Shown here piece by piece: positions 18,600 to 26,280 of a stretch of 64,000 bases of DNA. The notes under the pieces were generated by a model. It saw only the letters and a program-made list of their open reading frames with translations. It had not been told where the DNA came from and did no database searches. The DNA comes from Oscillospiraceae bacterium (GTDB taxonomy: Bacteria > Bacillota > Clostridia > Oscillospirales > Acutalibacteraceae), in the NCBI GenBank assembly GCA_015066175.1, contig SVOW01000006.1, forward strand, positions 1 to 64,000, read 5' to 3'. The position numbers were made by a program, and so were the translations under genes. The first letter of the stretch is position 1. Every line of letters begins with the position of its first letter.

Positions 18600-18637
18600 C
18601 CCTCATCGCCAATAGGTGATGAGGGGATTATTTTTTT
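18600..18637 (+). terminator. Terminator of the ribosomal protein operon
   Basis: An 11-bp stem (CCCTCATCGCC / GGTGATGAGGG, one G-U pair) with tetraloop AATA is followed by GATTA and seven T residues. Confidence 0.93.
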
Positions 18638-18661
18638 CTTTGATTTAATAATATCCGTAGG

Positions 18662-18680
18662 GTCGACCATTGTGGTCGAC
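18662..18680. repeat. Inverted repeat at the left edge of the repeat mosaic
   Basis: GTCGACCA-TTG-TGGTCGAC is a perfect 8-bp inverted repeat. With the preceding CCGTAGG it resembles the CGTAGGGG module found 200 bases further on and may be a short relative of it. Confidence 0.55.
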
Positions 18681-18762
18681 GGTTGATTTTGTGAGATGCA
18701 AAGGTATCCCCAACGGTGATAACTTTAAAATGACAGACAAATTATAACTTTCAACGGAAAAT

Positions 18763-18851
18763 TCCCTCTGTCATTTCCTTACGAAAATGACATCTCCCCT
18801 TACGTTTTTAAGGGGAGACTGTAGCCGTAATATGCATATAAATTATAATTT
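18763..18851. repeat. Dispersed repeat module A, copy 1
   Basis: Contains CTGTCATTT..AAAATGACA and TCTCCCCTT-ACGTTTTT-AAGGGGAGA (18793-18818) hairpins, then CTGTAGCCGTAATATGC and AAATTATAATTT. A second copy at 38949-39037 shares the order, spacing and most bases of the right half, including TTACGTTTTTAAGGGGA. Confidence 0.85.
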
Positions 18852-18872
18852 ACCGCAGTATTAAAATCAGCA

Positions 18873-18947
18873 TCGTAGGGGCGTCGTTTCGGCGCCCGCG
18901 AAAAATTCATCAGATTCATAACGGGACGGGCAACCCGTCCCCTACGA
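18873..18947. repeat. CGTAGGGG inverted-repeat module
   Basis: TCGTAGGGG (18873-18881) and CCCCTACGA (18939-18947) form the outer arms. Inside are GGGCG/CGCCC (18879-18897) and GGGACGGG-CAA-CCCGTCCC (18923-18941) hairpins. The unit is short, structured and non-coding, similar in style to a MITE. Confidence 0.8.
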
Positions 18948-19020
18948 TACAGCCGCAAATATACGGATAAATTATAATTTATCGCTGACTTTTCCAAACG
19001 TGTCACTAAAAACACCGTCG

Positions 19021-19123
19021 TGTCATTCTTGAACGTTAGTGAAGAATCTCGGTGGTGTTAAGCTTTATGTGTTGCCATTTTGAGATCCTTCGCTGACGCT
19101 CCAGGATGACAGCAAAATGGCAA
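19021..19123. repeat. TGTCATTCT inverted-repeat module
   Basis: TGTCATTCTTGAACG... (19021-19050) and GAGATCCTTCGCTGACG... (19082-19111) are 30-base imperfect inverted arms. TTGCCATTTT (19072-19081) and AAAATGGCAA (19114-19123) form another perfect 10-bp pair. Arms beginning TGTCATTCT and ending GAAGAATCTC recur in intergenic DNA of many bacteria; that is from memory. Confidence 0.75.
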
Positions 19124-19214
19124 GGTTAGCCACAGATGAATTATAATTTATTTGTTTAAAACTATCTGCTGGTATTGTGCATATTGCTTATTGAAAACAA
19201 CATCAGTGACAGAT

Positions 19215-19247
19215 AAAAAAACGGCTGTCTGTTAAGACAGCCGTTTT
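19215..19247 (-). terminator. Terminator of purC
   Basis: A 13-bp stem (AAAACGGCTGTCT / AGACAGCCGTTTT) with a 4-base loop. On the - strand it is followed by a T-run (complement of 19215-19220). It lies 13 bases past the purC stop and may also catch + strand transcripts. Confidence 0.9.
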
Positions 19248-19260
19248 GTACTTTACAAAC

Positions 19261-19950
19261 TTATTTTGAGAGTTTTTCAAGAAGCATTTTTGAGCAATCG
19301 ATCTGGTTGGGGATGTTGCCGTTTTCGTCTTTAACTCTCCAGATGTCGGGTGTGATTTCGTCAGCAACATAAATTTTGCCGTTTTCATCATAACCAACTT
19401 CGATTTTGAAGTCGATAAGCTGAAGGTTAAGACCTGCAAGTTCTTCTCTGAGAACTGCGCCAACTTTTTCAACTACATCGAGAGCTTCGTCATACTGACC
19501 TTCTTTAAGAATACCTTTCATAAGGCAGATTCTTTCTGTAACAAGGGGGTCACCCTGTGCGTCGCTCTTGAGAGTAACTTCTTTATAGCAGGGGTCAAAT
19601 GCAATGCCTTCTTCGATATCGAAACGACGGCAGAAGCTACCTGCTGTATAGTAACGAAGAACAAACTCAAGGGGAGGAACTGTAAGGTTGCGAACCTTCA
19701 TAAGGCCTTCCTCAACGTTAGCATCGATAAAGTGTGTGGGAATGCCGTTTTTCTCCATAAGTTCGAAGAAATATTTTGAAATAGCAAGGCCGATTTTACC
19801 TTTACCTTCAACGCTGCCGCCTACTGTGTTTGAGCCGGGGTCGAAAACGCCGTTTTCACCTGTTGCTGAATCTTTGAAGAAAAGATGAACAATACCTGTT
19901 TCTTCGTCAAGAAGAACGTTTTTAGTTTTGCCTTCGTACAATTTTTTCAT
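19261..19950 (-). CDS. purC: Phosphoribosylaminoimidazole-succinocarboxamide synthase (SAICAR synthetase)
   Basis: 229 aa cytosolic enzyme of purine synthesis; it ligates aspartate to CAIR using ATP. KKLYEGKTKNV at the N-terminus, VGGSVEGKGKIG, VPPLEFVLRYYTAGSFCRR and ADEITPDIWRVKD are the family motifs. GGAAGGAGTC precedes the ATG. It stands alone rather than in a pur cluster, and no purine riboswitch is apparent in its 5' region. A perfect hairpin immediately precedes the RBS. Confidence 0.97.
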   Translation of the reverse strand: MKKLYEGKTKNVLLDEETGIVHLFFKDSATGENGVFDPGSNTVGGSVEGKGKIGLAISKYFFELMEKNGIPTHFIDANVEEGLMKVRNLTVPPLEFVLRYYTAGSFCRRFDIEEGIAFDPCYKEVTLKSDAQGDPLVTERICLMKGILKEGQYDEALDVVEKVGAVLREELAGLNLQLIDFKIEVGYDENGKIYVADEITPDIWRVKDENGNIPNQIDCSKMLLEKLSK

Positions 19951-19966
19951 TTTAAAAGACTCCTTC

Positions 19967-19984
19967 CGTTACCAAAAGGTAACG
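19967..19984 (-). promoter_or_regulatory. Hairpin abutting the purC ribosome binding site
   Basis: CGTTACC-AAAA-GGTAACG, a perfect 7-bp stem with a 4-base loop, lies in the purC 5' untranslated region directly upstream of GGAAGGAG. It may stabilise the mRNA or bind a regulator; there is no direct evidence. Confidence 0.45.
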
Positions 19985-20003
19985 CTTTAAAATTTACGAT
20001 AAT

Positions 20004-20033
20004 ATTATAGCACACAAATATTTTATCTGTAAA
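20004..20033 (-). promoter_or_regulatory. Promoter of purC
   Basis: Reading the - strand: TTTACA (20033-20028), an 18-bp spacer, then TATAAT (20009-20004). Transcription should begin near 19997. Confidence 0.6.
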
Positions 20034-20118
20034 TAAATTTTTTGCAAATTTTTTAATTTTTACATCTCGTTGTTACCATGGCTTTTTATAGCTTTTGTTT
20101 TTGTATAAAATAACAAGT

Positions 20119-20177
20119 TTTATCAGTTATAATGCAACTGATAAAGGAGCTGATTCACCTGATGAATGAAACAGCTC
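20119..20177. other. Nested dyads between purC and the BspA-like gene
   Basis: TTTATCAGTT-ATAATGC-AACTGATAAA (20119-20145) is a perfect 10-bp inverted repeat. It is followed by GAGCTG..CAGCTC (20147-20177) enclosing ATTCA/TGAAT. These may end - strand transcription from the BspA-like gene, but neither has a strong T-run. The rest of 19985-20213 shows nothing besides the purC promoter. Confidence 0.45.
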
Positions 20178-20213
20178 ATTTTCTTTATATTTCTGACTTT
20201 TCAGCTATTTATA

Positions 20214-21251
20214 TCATCCGAAAAATGACATACCGAAAAGCATTCCTAGAAGATTAATCATGTAGAGATAGAATGAAGCAGTGCCGAACATTCCTCTGAA
20301 AAATTCCACTATTTTTTCTTTGAAAGTCATATCTTCACGCACATAGGAGAATAAGTCTTCGCTGTCGGAAGAAAGAACAGTTCCGTCAGGAGCCACAAGT
20401 TCTGCAATAACGGTAAATTCTCCGTGAGTAACAGAAGTTATCTGAGCGTATGTGGGAACACCTGAAGGAGAATATTTTGTGTTTTCCAATGTGCAACTGT
20501 TACCCACTGTTCTCCACACAATTTCTGCATCTGAATGTTCACCGGGATAGTATCTGACATGGAATTCTCTTGTATCTCCCTTTTCAAGCTGACTACTGTA
20601 TGTTATCTCATCGGTGTGAACAACAATTTCACAATAGATTTCAGGTTCTTCACCATTATAATACATATCATCGGTTGCGTTGTCGCTTATGCCCCATCCA
20701 TATGTGGGGTTTCGATGCTTAATATTAATAACCTCGGTGTAATCTTCGTTAATACTGAAGCCTGTTACGCCCCTTCTTTCAACTTTTCCCCACTCTGACC
20801 TTGTTCCTGCATAGCTACATGCTAAAGTGATGCGGTCAGGATGTTCTGCTGCGAATGAACCAAAATAATAATATTCAAGACTTTTCGGAAGATTTACTCT
20901 GTGATACATTCTCGGGTAGAGAGCGAAAGCATCATAGCCGATACCTGTAACACCTTCTTCAACGGTTATAACCCTGATATCATCAGAATAATCAAACCAG
21001 GGCGGAATAAGTGGAGAGGATTTTTCAATACATGCTTCTGTTATGTAATAGAACGGAGTTTCGCCTTCACCGCTGATAACAAGCTCGCCATCGTCATAAA
21101 GAGTCCATGTAAGATTATCGCCTTGCGCTCCGCAGAAGCCTGAATCAACAACATTTCGTTCTGCTTCTTCAGCAGAAGCATTTATCAATGGGCAAACGCC
21201 CAGAACCATAATAACGGCAAGAATAATTGATAATAACTTTTTCAATTTCAT
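20214..21251 (-). CDS. Secreted BspA-like (leucine-rich repeat type) surface protein
   Basis: 345 aa. Signal peptide at 1-26 (LKKLLSIILAVIMVLGV...NASAEE). Residues 37-60 (SGFCGAQGDNLTWTLYDDGE, LVISGEGE) and about 90-115 (IRVITVEEGVTGIGYDAF, LPKSLEYY) match the opening of BspA/LRR_5 surface proteins, but only about two degenerate repeats follow. The middle (190-310) looks like a beta-sandwich of unknown type. The C-terminus ends in a hydrophobic tail (FYLYMINLLGMLFGMSFFG) without an LPXTG motif. AAGGAGGT precedes the ATG. Probably membrane-held and adhesive, by inference. Confidence 0.75.
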   Translation of the reverse strand: MKLKKLLSIILAVIMVLGVCPLINASAEEAERNVVDSGFCGAQGDNLTWTLYDDGELVISGEGETPFYYITEACIEKSSPLIPPWFDYSDDIRVITVEEGVTGIGYDAFALYPRMYHRVNLPKSLEYYYFGSFAAEHPDRITLACSYAGTRSEWGKVERRGVTGFSINEDYTEVINIKHRNPTYGWGISDNATDDMYYNGEEPEIYCEIVVHTDEITYSSQLEKGDTREFHVRYYPGEHSDAEIVWRTVGNSCTLENTKYSPSGVPTYAQITSVTHGEFTVIAELVAPDGTVLSSDSEDLFSYVREDMTFKEKIVEFFRGMFGTASFYLYMINLLGMLFGMSFFG

Positions 21252-21294
21252 AAGTTTACCTCCTTTTTATGTCTGCTTTCTGTTTTGTAACGTA

Positions 21295-21324
21295 ATTATA
21301 TAAACTTTTTCCATTAACTGTCAA
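21295..21324 (-). promoter_or_regulatory. Promoter of the BspA-like gene
   Basis: On the - strand TTGACA (21324-21319), an 18-bp spacer and TATAAT (21300-21295), both perfect consensus hexamers. Confidence 0.75.
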
Positions 21325-21444
21325 CAGATAAAATTATTTTTAATTCTTTCTAACTTTTCGTGTCAGAAAGTTTATAAATTTATTATGTTTTTCAGATATG
21401 GTGTTTTCAAAACAAAAACAGGCAGACGTATGATGAAAAATTCA

Positions 21445-21520
21445 ATAATATTCATTATATGAATATTATATTCAAACAAATTATTATTGTCAAGACTATT
21501 TTATGTACAATTTGAATATA
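21445..21520 (+). promoter_or_regulatory. Operator-like dyads upstream of the Xre regulator gene
   Basis: Two perfect inverted repeats. ATAATATTCAT-TAT-ATGAATATTAT (21445-21469) has 11-bp arms. TATATTCAAA (21467-21476) pairs with TTTGAATATA (21511-21520) across 34 bases. The shared core ATTCA/TGAAT looks like a binding site for the repressor encoded at 21533. The promoter hexamers are not clear; TACAAT at 21506 is a possible -10. Confidence 0.6.
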
Positions 21521-21532
21521 AGGAGTGATTTG

Positions 21533-21757
21533 ATGAAAAATATCAAGCTGATAAGAGTAACAAAAGATTACACACAGTTGAAAGTTCAGATGGATACGGG
21601 AATAAGCCAGAGCACACTTTCAAAATACGAATGCGGAGAATTGCTTCCTACTACTGAAAACCTTCTGGTTTTAGCAGATTATTATAAAACAAGCCTTGAC
21701 TTTCTTATGGATTTAACAAGCGAAAAAACACCATATCCGCCGAAAAGTGATGAATAA
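21533..21757 (+). CDS. Small Xre-family HTH regulator
   Basis: 74 aa, essentially one HTH_3 domain. The scan runs MKNIKLIRVTKDYTQLKVQM, DTGISQSTLSKYECGELLP, TTENLLVLADYYKTSLDFLMDLT. ISQSTLSKYECG is the recognition-helix region. AAGGAGTG at 21520-21527 decides the ATG at 21533; a longer frame would begin within the operator. Probably a self-regulated repressor, given the dyads directly upstream. No toxin, phage or transporter gene is adjacent. Confidence 0.9.
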   Translation: MKNIKLIRVTKDYTQLKVQMDTGISQSTLSKYECGELLPTTENLLVLADYYKTSLDFLMDLTSEKTPYPPKSDE

Positions 21758-21789
21758 AAGCCGTACGAAAACATTTTCGTACGGCTTTT
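21756..21789. terminator. Bidirectional terminator between Xre and TIM-barrel genes
   Basis: AAAAGCCGTACGAAAA and TTTTCGTACGGCTTTT form a stem of up to 16 bp with T-runs on both strands, placed exactly between the convergent genes. Confidence 0.9.
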
Positions 21790-21796
21790 TGCAACT

Positions 21797-22621
21797 TTAC
21801 GGCATATAGGGATTTTCTTCGTATTCGTAGTCTTCAGGCATAACCATAGGCTTAAAATAGTTGATTGTGTAATCAATTCCCCACTGACCTTTTTTGCCTC
21901 TCCAATAATGTGAATGAGGTTCAATTGAAAGCATTCCGTCATAGTCCATGGTGTAGAGAATATCCATAACTGCGGGCCACTGAATCATATCAAGTCCTGC
22001 AGGAGCATCGTCATAATGTTCACCGTTTATGGTTACTCTGCCTTTGAGATGGAAGTGATAGAATCTGTTACCCCAATCGAGCATTTCCTGGAAATAATCG
22101 CCGTTTCTTGAAAGGCAATGTGAAATATCATATTTGATACCAAGTTCAGGCAGTGCAGACATAACAACATTCCATGCTTTAGGTTCTATAACAAAGTTTT
22201 CCCAATCGCAGTTATATGTAGCGATTTTTACATTCTTATCTTTTGCAAATTCAATAAGCTCACCAAGATATTTAATTGCAATATTGCAGTTTTCATAGAA
22301 ACTTTTGCTGTCTGTATAGTTCACACCGCAATTATAAACGGGGCAACCGATAATTGAAGCTGCTGTGATAACTTTTTTATCAGCTTCAAGTGCTTCAGGG
22401 ATAATCTCACCGTTTTCGTCAATTCTTGTCATACCCCATCTGCCCATTGAGCCTACAACAACATTATATTTTTCGCTGTAGCCTTTGATTGCATCTGCTT
22501 TTGAAAGAAATTCGTCAGCATCGTAGTTGTGGTTAACGCAGAATTCGATTGCTTCAAGACCTTTGTCGTGAACATACTTGAAGTTACCTTCTTCCCAACC
22601 GTTTATAATACCGAGTTTCAT
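21797..22621 (-). CDS. Sugar phosphate isomerase/epimerase-like TIM barrel
   Basis: 274 aa, AP-endonuclease-2/xylose-isomerase-like fold. The segments KGLEAIEFCV, YNVVVGSMGRWG, ATYNCDWENF, IKYDISHCLSRNGDY, RFYHFHLKGRV and YDGMLSIEPHSHYWRG follow the metal-binding strand ends of the family (E, D/H, H, E). Members isomerise or epimerise sugars and inositols, and sequence alone does not tell which. It stands alone with its own promoter. The short loops fit a cytosolic enzyme. Confidence 0.8.
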   Translation of the reverse strand: MKLGIINGWEEGNFKYVHDKGLEAIEFCVNHNYDADEFLSKADAIKGYSEKYNVVVGSMGRWGMTRIDENGEIIPEALEADKKVITAASIIGCPVYNCGVNYTDSKSFYENCNIAIKYLGELIEFAKDKNVKIATYNCDWENFVIEPKAWNVVMSALPELGIKYDISHCLSRNGDYFQEMLDWGNRFYHFHLKGRVTINGEHYDDAPAGLDMIQWPAVMDILYTMDYDGMLSIEPHSHYWRGKKGQWGIDYTINYFKPMVMPEDYEYEENPYMP

Positions 22622-22648
22622 ATAATCACCTCATATGTTGTTTTTTAA

Positions 22649-22678
22649 ATTGTATCATTGTATATAAAAGTTTGTCAA
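22649..22678 (-). promoter_or_regulatory. Promoter of the TIM-barrel gene
   Basis: On the - strand TTGACA (22678-22673), 18 bp, TACAAT (22654-22649). Confidence 0.65.
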
Positions 22679-22689
22679 TATTTTTATCA

Positions 22690-23370
22690 TTAATATTCAA
22701 TGATTTTATCGAGAGACTCAATTCCTTTTTCGTATGTTGAACTGACTTCCCTTAACATATCATTATAAAAAGAAACGGCCGTTTTTCTTCTTTCTTCTGC
22801 AATTTCTTTTCCGCGGAGCGTATAGAAGCGGGAATAGATTTTTTCAAGCTTATATTTATATTCCTGAAAGAATGATGGAGTTTTATCGTCTGTGCCGTCA
22901 GAAACTCTGCCGTCAGGCAAAACGGAATATAAAGGCTCGGTCATTGCACCCTGATACACAAGAGTTCTTGCAATTCCTAATGTACCTGCAGCATCGATTT
23001 TATCCGCATCAAACAAGATTTTTGCTTCCGTACTTTCGGGGGTGTTATTTTTTCTGAAACGGTGCGATGAAATACAATGCCTTACTTTTTCAGCAAAGAT
23101 AGCATCAAAACCGCTTTCAGTCAGATATTTATAAGCTTTTTCAGCACCTACTTCTGCGTGACAGAGTGACGGATTTTTGTTCTGGTCTTCACGTGCGATA
23201 TCGTGAAGTAAACACGCGGAAATCAGAACATCGTAGTCAACGTTTTCTTCTTTGTTTGCTATATCGAGAGCCGAATAAAGCACTCTGTAAATATGTTCTT
23301 TGTCGTGTGCAGAATCTTTCATACACTCCAGCATATAATTTTCAAGTTTTTTGAATGTTTCTTTAGTCAT
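22690..23370 (-). CDS. HD-domain phosphohydrolase
   Basis: 226 aa. Metal-binding HD signature: H26 in DKEHIYRV, HD at 56-57 (LLHDIARE), a later SSHRF and DADKIDAAG. Such proteins remove phosphate from nucleotides or similar molecules; the substrate is unknown. It starts 9 bases after the acetyltransferase stop, so it is the third gene of a methyltransferase-acetyltransferase-HD operon. Confidence 0.88.
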   Translation of the reverse strand: MTKETFKKLENYMLECMKDSAHDKEHIYRVLYSALDIANKEENVDYDVLISACLLHDIAREDQNKNPSLCHAEVGAEKAYKYLTESGFDAIFAEKVRHCISSHRFRKNNTPESTEAKILFDADKIDAAGTLGIARTLVYQGAMTEPLYSVLPDGRVSDGTDDKTPSFFQEYKYKLEKIYSRFYTLRGKEIAEERRKTAVSFYNDMLREVSSTYEKGIESLDKIIEY

Positions 23371-23379
23371 AGCTGTGCC

Positions 23380-23826
23380 TCATATATATAATCTGTAAAT
23401 TCTCTGTTTTTTCATATTTTCTCTGTATGCAAAATAGGTTTCCGGTGGTTTTACAATTTCTATTAATTCAGCATTCAACTTTTCTATAGTTTTATAAGAC
23501 GGGATATTGTCTTCATCGCAGGTGATAATTATTTCACTCATGTCGTGTGCTTTTGCAACCTGTAATACCAATTTGCACGCCTTGAACGCAAAATTATTTC
23601 CCCTGAAATTTTCTTCAATTTCATAGCCTATGTTGCCGTTATAATATGAATCAAAATTGCTGCCGATTCGCATACTTATTCTGCCTGCAAATCTGTTGTT
23701 ATAAAAAATATCGTAATAATAAAAGGGTAAAAGTTTTTCATCACCGAAATATTTTCCTGATATTTTAAGTTCAATTTCACCATCTGTAAGATAATCAAAA
23801 TTATCTGAAAATCTGAAATTGTCCAT
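23380..23826 (-). CDS. GNAT-family N-acetyltransferase
   Basis: 148 aa. GRISMRIGS, then NIGYEIEENFRGNNFAFKACKLVLQVAKAHDMSEIIITCDEDN match GNAT motifs A and B, with R/G-x-N in place of the classical Q/RxxGxG/A (RGNNFA). The ATG at 23826 is chosen: AAAGGA lies 8 bases upstream inside the end of the methyltransferase gene and the intergenic gap is 4 bases. A longer TTG frame would lack an RBS. The substrate is unknown. Confidence 0.8.
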   Translation of the reverse strand: MDNFRFSDNFDYLTDGEIELKISGKYFGDEKLLPFYYYDIFYNNRFAGRISMRIGSNFDSYYNGNIGYEIEENFRGNNFAFKACKLVLQVAKAHDMSEIIITCDEDNIPSYKTIEKLNAELIEIVKPPETYFAYRENMKKQRIYRLYI

Positions 23827-23830
23827 TTGC

Positions 23831-24538
23831 TTATCCTTTTCTTGCAACGATTGTTACAACATTTGTTGACAAATCTGCAATACAGTTTTCTCGCGGAATA
23901 TCATAACGTTGTGAAACGATAGTTTGCTTTAGAATTTCCCAATTTTCAAAAACTTTTTTCAACATTTCGGAAAGGTCAGACGTTGGGAGATTTACTTCAA
24001 ACTGTGCTTCAAGATTTTCTCCGGTGTTTTTATTCTTTTCAATAATTTCTGAATTGATTATCATGCAAACTATGCCGTTTTTCTTTGTACCGTTTTCAAT
24101 TTCTTTCAGCTTGCTTTCAAATGCTTTTTCGGAATTAATGTGTTCCAAAGCAGAAACGGCAATTACAAAATCATATTTGTTCTGTTCAATTTTGAACTCG
24201 TCAATAGATGAAATTATTCCGTTAACAGAGTTTTCAACATTATATCTTGTGCTGTTTTTGTTTAACTCGTCAATTGCGAAATCAAGAATATCAACGCAAT
24301 CAATTCTGCAGGGGATATTGCTGAATTTCTGTGCAATTGGAATACAGTTTCTGCCAACACCGCAGCCTAAATCAAGAACATCAAGGCTCTGATAGTTTTC
24401 AAACAACGGTAATATGTCCATAATGGTTTTCACAGGCTTTGCAAGCCAACTTCCGCTTTCAAACAGTTTTGCCGTTGAATATATTTCAATGTGAGAAGCT
24501 TTTTCGGCATCTCGTATCTTATCAATGTTTTTAGTCAT
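23831..24538 (-). CDS. SAM-dependent class I methyltransferase
   Basis: 235 aa Rossmann methyltransferase. Motif I is LDVLDLGCGVGRN (52-64). The acidic end of strand 2 is CVDILD, and the motif IV region is YDFVIAVSALEHI. The C-terminus is longer than the core fold. First gene of the operon with the acetyltransferase and HD protein. AGGTGATAAA precedes the ATG. The acceptor cannot be predicted. Confidence 0.85.
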   Translation of the reverse strand: MTKNIDKIRDAEKASHIEIYSTAKLFESGSWLAKPVKTIMDILPLFENYQSLDVLDLGCGVGRNCIPIAQKFSNIPCRIDCVDILDFAIDELNKNSTRYNVENSVNGIISSIDEFKIEQNKYDFVIAVSALEHINSEKAFESKLKEIENGTKKNGIVCMIINSEIIEKNKNTGENLEAQFEVNLPTSDLSEMLKKVFENWEILKQTIVSQRYDIPRENCIADLSTNVVTIVARKG

Positions 24539-24550
24539 TTTATCACCTGA

Positions 24551-24580
24551 AAAAAGGGCAAATGTTTTATCATTTGCCCT
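24551..24580 (-). terminator. Terminator of araB
   Basis: AGGGCAAATG / CATTTGCCCT (10 bp, perfect) with loop TTTTAT. The - strand T-run is the complement of 24551-24555. It lies between araB and the methyltransferase operon. Confidence 0.9.
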
Positions 24581-24589
24581 CGTTGAAAA

Positions 24590-26251
24590 TTATTTTTTGA
24601 TTTCTTTGAGTCTCTTCATTACATCGTTGATGCCTGTACCGAAGTAATCATGGAGAGTTTTGTATTCTTCAAAGAGTTTATCGTAAATTGCAGAAGCTTC
24701 TTCGTTAGGATAGTAAACTGTATCTTTAACTTTACCCATAACTTCTGAAGCTTTGTAAGCGTCGTCGTAACCGCCTTTTTCGCTTCCTGCTGCAACTGCA
24801 CCGAAGATAGCACTGCCGAGAGCACCACCCTGTTCGCTGCCTGCAATTTTGATGGGCATTTTGATAACGTCTGCATAAATCTGCATTGTCATGGGGTCTT
24901 TCTGTGAAATACCGCCTGCTGCAAAGAATTCGTTTACGTCAACTCCGAATTTGCGGAAGTCTTCGATAATCATTCTTGTGCCGTATGCAGTAGCTTCGAT
25001 TAAAGCTCTGTAAATATCTTCAGGTTTTGTTTGTAAAGTCATACCAAGAATCATACCTGTAAGGTCAACGTCAACAAGAATTGAACGGTTACCGTTCCAC
25101 CAGTCAAGGGCAACAAGACCGTGTTCACCGGGACGTTGTTTTTCTGCTTTTGCACGAAGGAATTTATGTATGTTCATTCCTTCTTTTTCAGCTTCATCAT
25201 AATATGATTTGGGAAGACAGTTTTCAATAAACCATTGGAAGTGGTCACCAACGCAAGCCTGACCTGCTTCATAGCCATAGAATCCGGGCATAATACCGTC
25301 AGCAACAACACCGCAGATACCTTCAACCTGAACTTCTTCTTCGCCCAGGAGCATGTGGCATGTTGATGTACCCATAATAGCAAGCATCTGACCAGCTTTT
25401 GTAATACCTACTGCAGGAACGAAAACGTGTGCGTCAATAATACCTGCTGCAACTGCTGTGCCTTCACAAAGACCGATTTTGTCAGCCATTTCTTTTGAAA
25501 GACCTGCAGCGTAAGTGCCTGAGGGAGTAATAGGAAGGTTTTTGTTGATTTTATCTTCAATTACGTTTTCAAGTCTGGGGTCAAGTGCTTTGAAGAAATC
25601 TTTTGAGGGGAAAGATGTTGTTTTGTTCCACATTTCTTTGTAGCCTGCTGTGCAGGAGTTTCTCACGTCTTTGCCTGTGAGCATTCTTACAACCCAGTCA
25701 ACTGCTTCTACGAAACTGTCCATCTCATCATAAAGTTCAGGCTTTTCTTCAAGAATCTGCCAGAGTTTCGGAATTGCCCATTCAGAAGAAATTTTACCGC
25801 CGTAGTTTTTAAGCCACTGTTCATTTCTTTCTTCTGCAATTTCGTTGATTTTGTTTGCATGTTTCTGTGCAGCGTGATGTTTCCACAATTTTACATATGC
25901 GTGAGGCTCATCTTTGTATTCATCAAGGAAGCAGAGGGGAGTGCCGTCTTCTGTTACAGGGAGAATTGTGCAAGCAGTAAAGTCGATGCCGATACCGATA
26001 ACATCTTCTTTGTTTACACCTGATTTTTTCATAACATCAGGAATTGTGTTGTAAATTACATCGAGATAGTCCTGTGGATGCTGTAAGGCCCAGTCGTTGC
26101 CCAATTTTTTGCCTGAAGGCAGGTATTCATCCATTACTGCGTGGGGATACTCGAAAACTGAACTTGCAAGTTCTTCACCTGTCTGTGCGTTAACAATAAG
26201 CGCTCTGCCTGAAAGTGTGCCGTAGTCGAGGCCGATCGTATATTTTGCCAT
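24590..26251 (-). CDS. araB: L-ribulokinase
   Basis: 553 aa FGGY-family kinase; phosphorylates L-ribulose to L-ribulose 5-phosphate in arabinose catabolism. [66 protein letters not shown] and [21 protein letters not shown] match the AraB branch. AGGAGTG precedes the ATG. It starts 24 bases after the DUF4364 stop and may be read through from that operon. araA is not in the window; a class II aldolase that might serve as araD lies 5 kb away. Confidence 0.93.
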   Translation of the reverse strand: MAKYTIGLDYGTLSGRALIVNAQTGEELASSVFEYPHAVMDEYLPSGKKLGNDWALQHPQDYLDVIYNTIPDVMKKSGVNKEDVIGIGIDFTACTILPVTEDGTPLCFLDEYKDEPHAYVKLWKHHAAQKHANKINEIAEERNEQWLKNYGGKISSEWAIPKLWQILEEKPELYDEMDSFVEAVDWVVRMLTGKDVRNSCTAGYKEMWNKTTSFPSKDFFKALDPRLENVIEDKINKNLPITPSGTYAAGLSKEMADKIGLCEGTAVAAGIIDAHVFVPAVGITKAGQMLAIMGTSTCHMLLGEEEVQVEGICGVVADGIMPGFYGYEAGQACVGDHFQWFIENCLPKSYYDEAEKEGMNIHKFLRAKAEKQRPGEHGLVALDWWNGNRSILVDVDLTGMILGMTLQTKPEDIYRALIEATAYGTRMIIEDFRKFGVDVNEFFAAGGISQKDPMTMQIYADVIKMPIKIAGSEQGGALGSAIFGAVAAGSEKGGYDDAYKASEVMGKVKDTVYYPNEEASAIYDKLFEEYKTLHDYFGTGINDVMKRLKEIKK

Positions 26252-26264
26252 ATTTTTTCACTCC

Positions 26265-26280
26265 TATAAAAATTTTTATA
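26265..26280. repeat. AT-only palindrome between DUF4364 and araB genes
   Basis: TATAAAAATTTTTATA is a perfect 16-base palindrome that includes the DUF4364 stop codon and most of the 24-base gap to araB. Too weak to be a terminator; possibly just AT-rich spacer. Confidence 0.4.

Larger units (their letters stand above)
18739..19149. repeat. Gene-free mosaic of intergenic repeats punctuated by AAATTATAATTT
   Basis: The stretch from 18638 to about 19210 encodes nothing recognisable. The palindrome AAATTATAATTT or a one-base variant lies at 18739-18750 (variant), 18840-18851, 18969-18980 and 19139-19149. Each interval between copies holds a different inverted-repeat module: module A (18763-18839), a CGTAGGGG module (18873-18947) and a TGTCATTCT module (19021-19111). 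Modules A and CGTAGGGG share a right end of the form GCCGYAAATATnC..ATAAATTATAATTTA. Confidence 0.8.

Noticed and set aside
20162-20257. 31-codon open frame beginning MNETAHFLYISDFS
   Set aside because: It has AAGGAG upstream but the spacer is 12 bases, and its 3' part is antisense to the end of the BspA-like gene; no other support.
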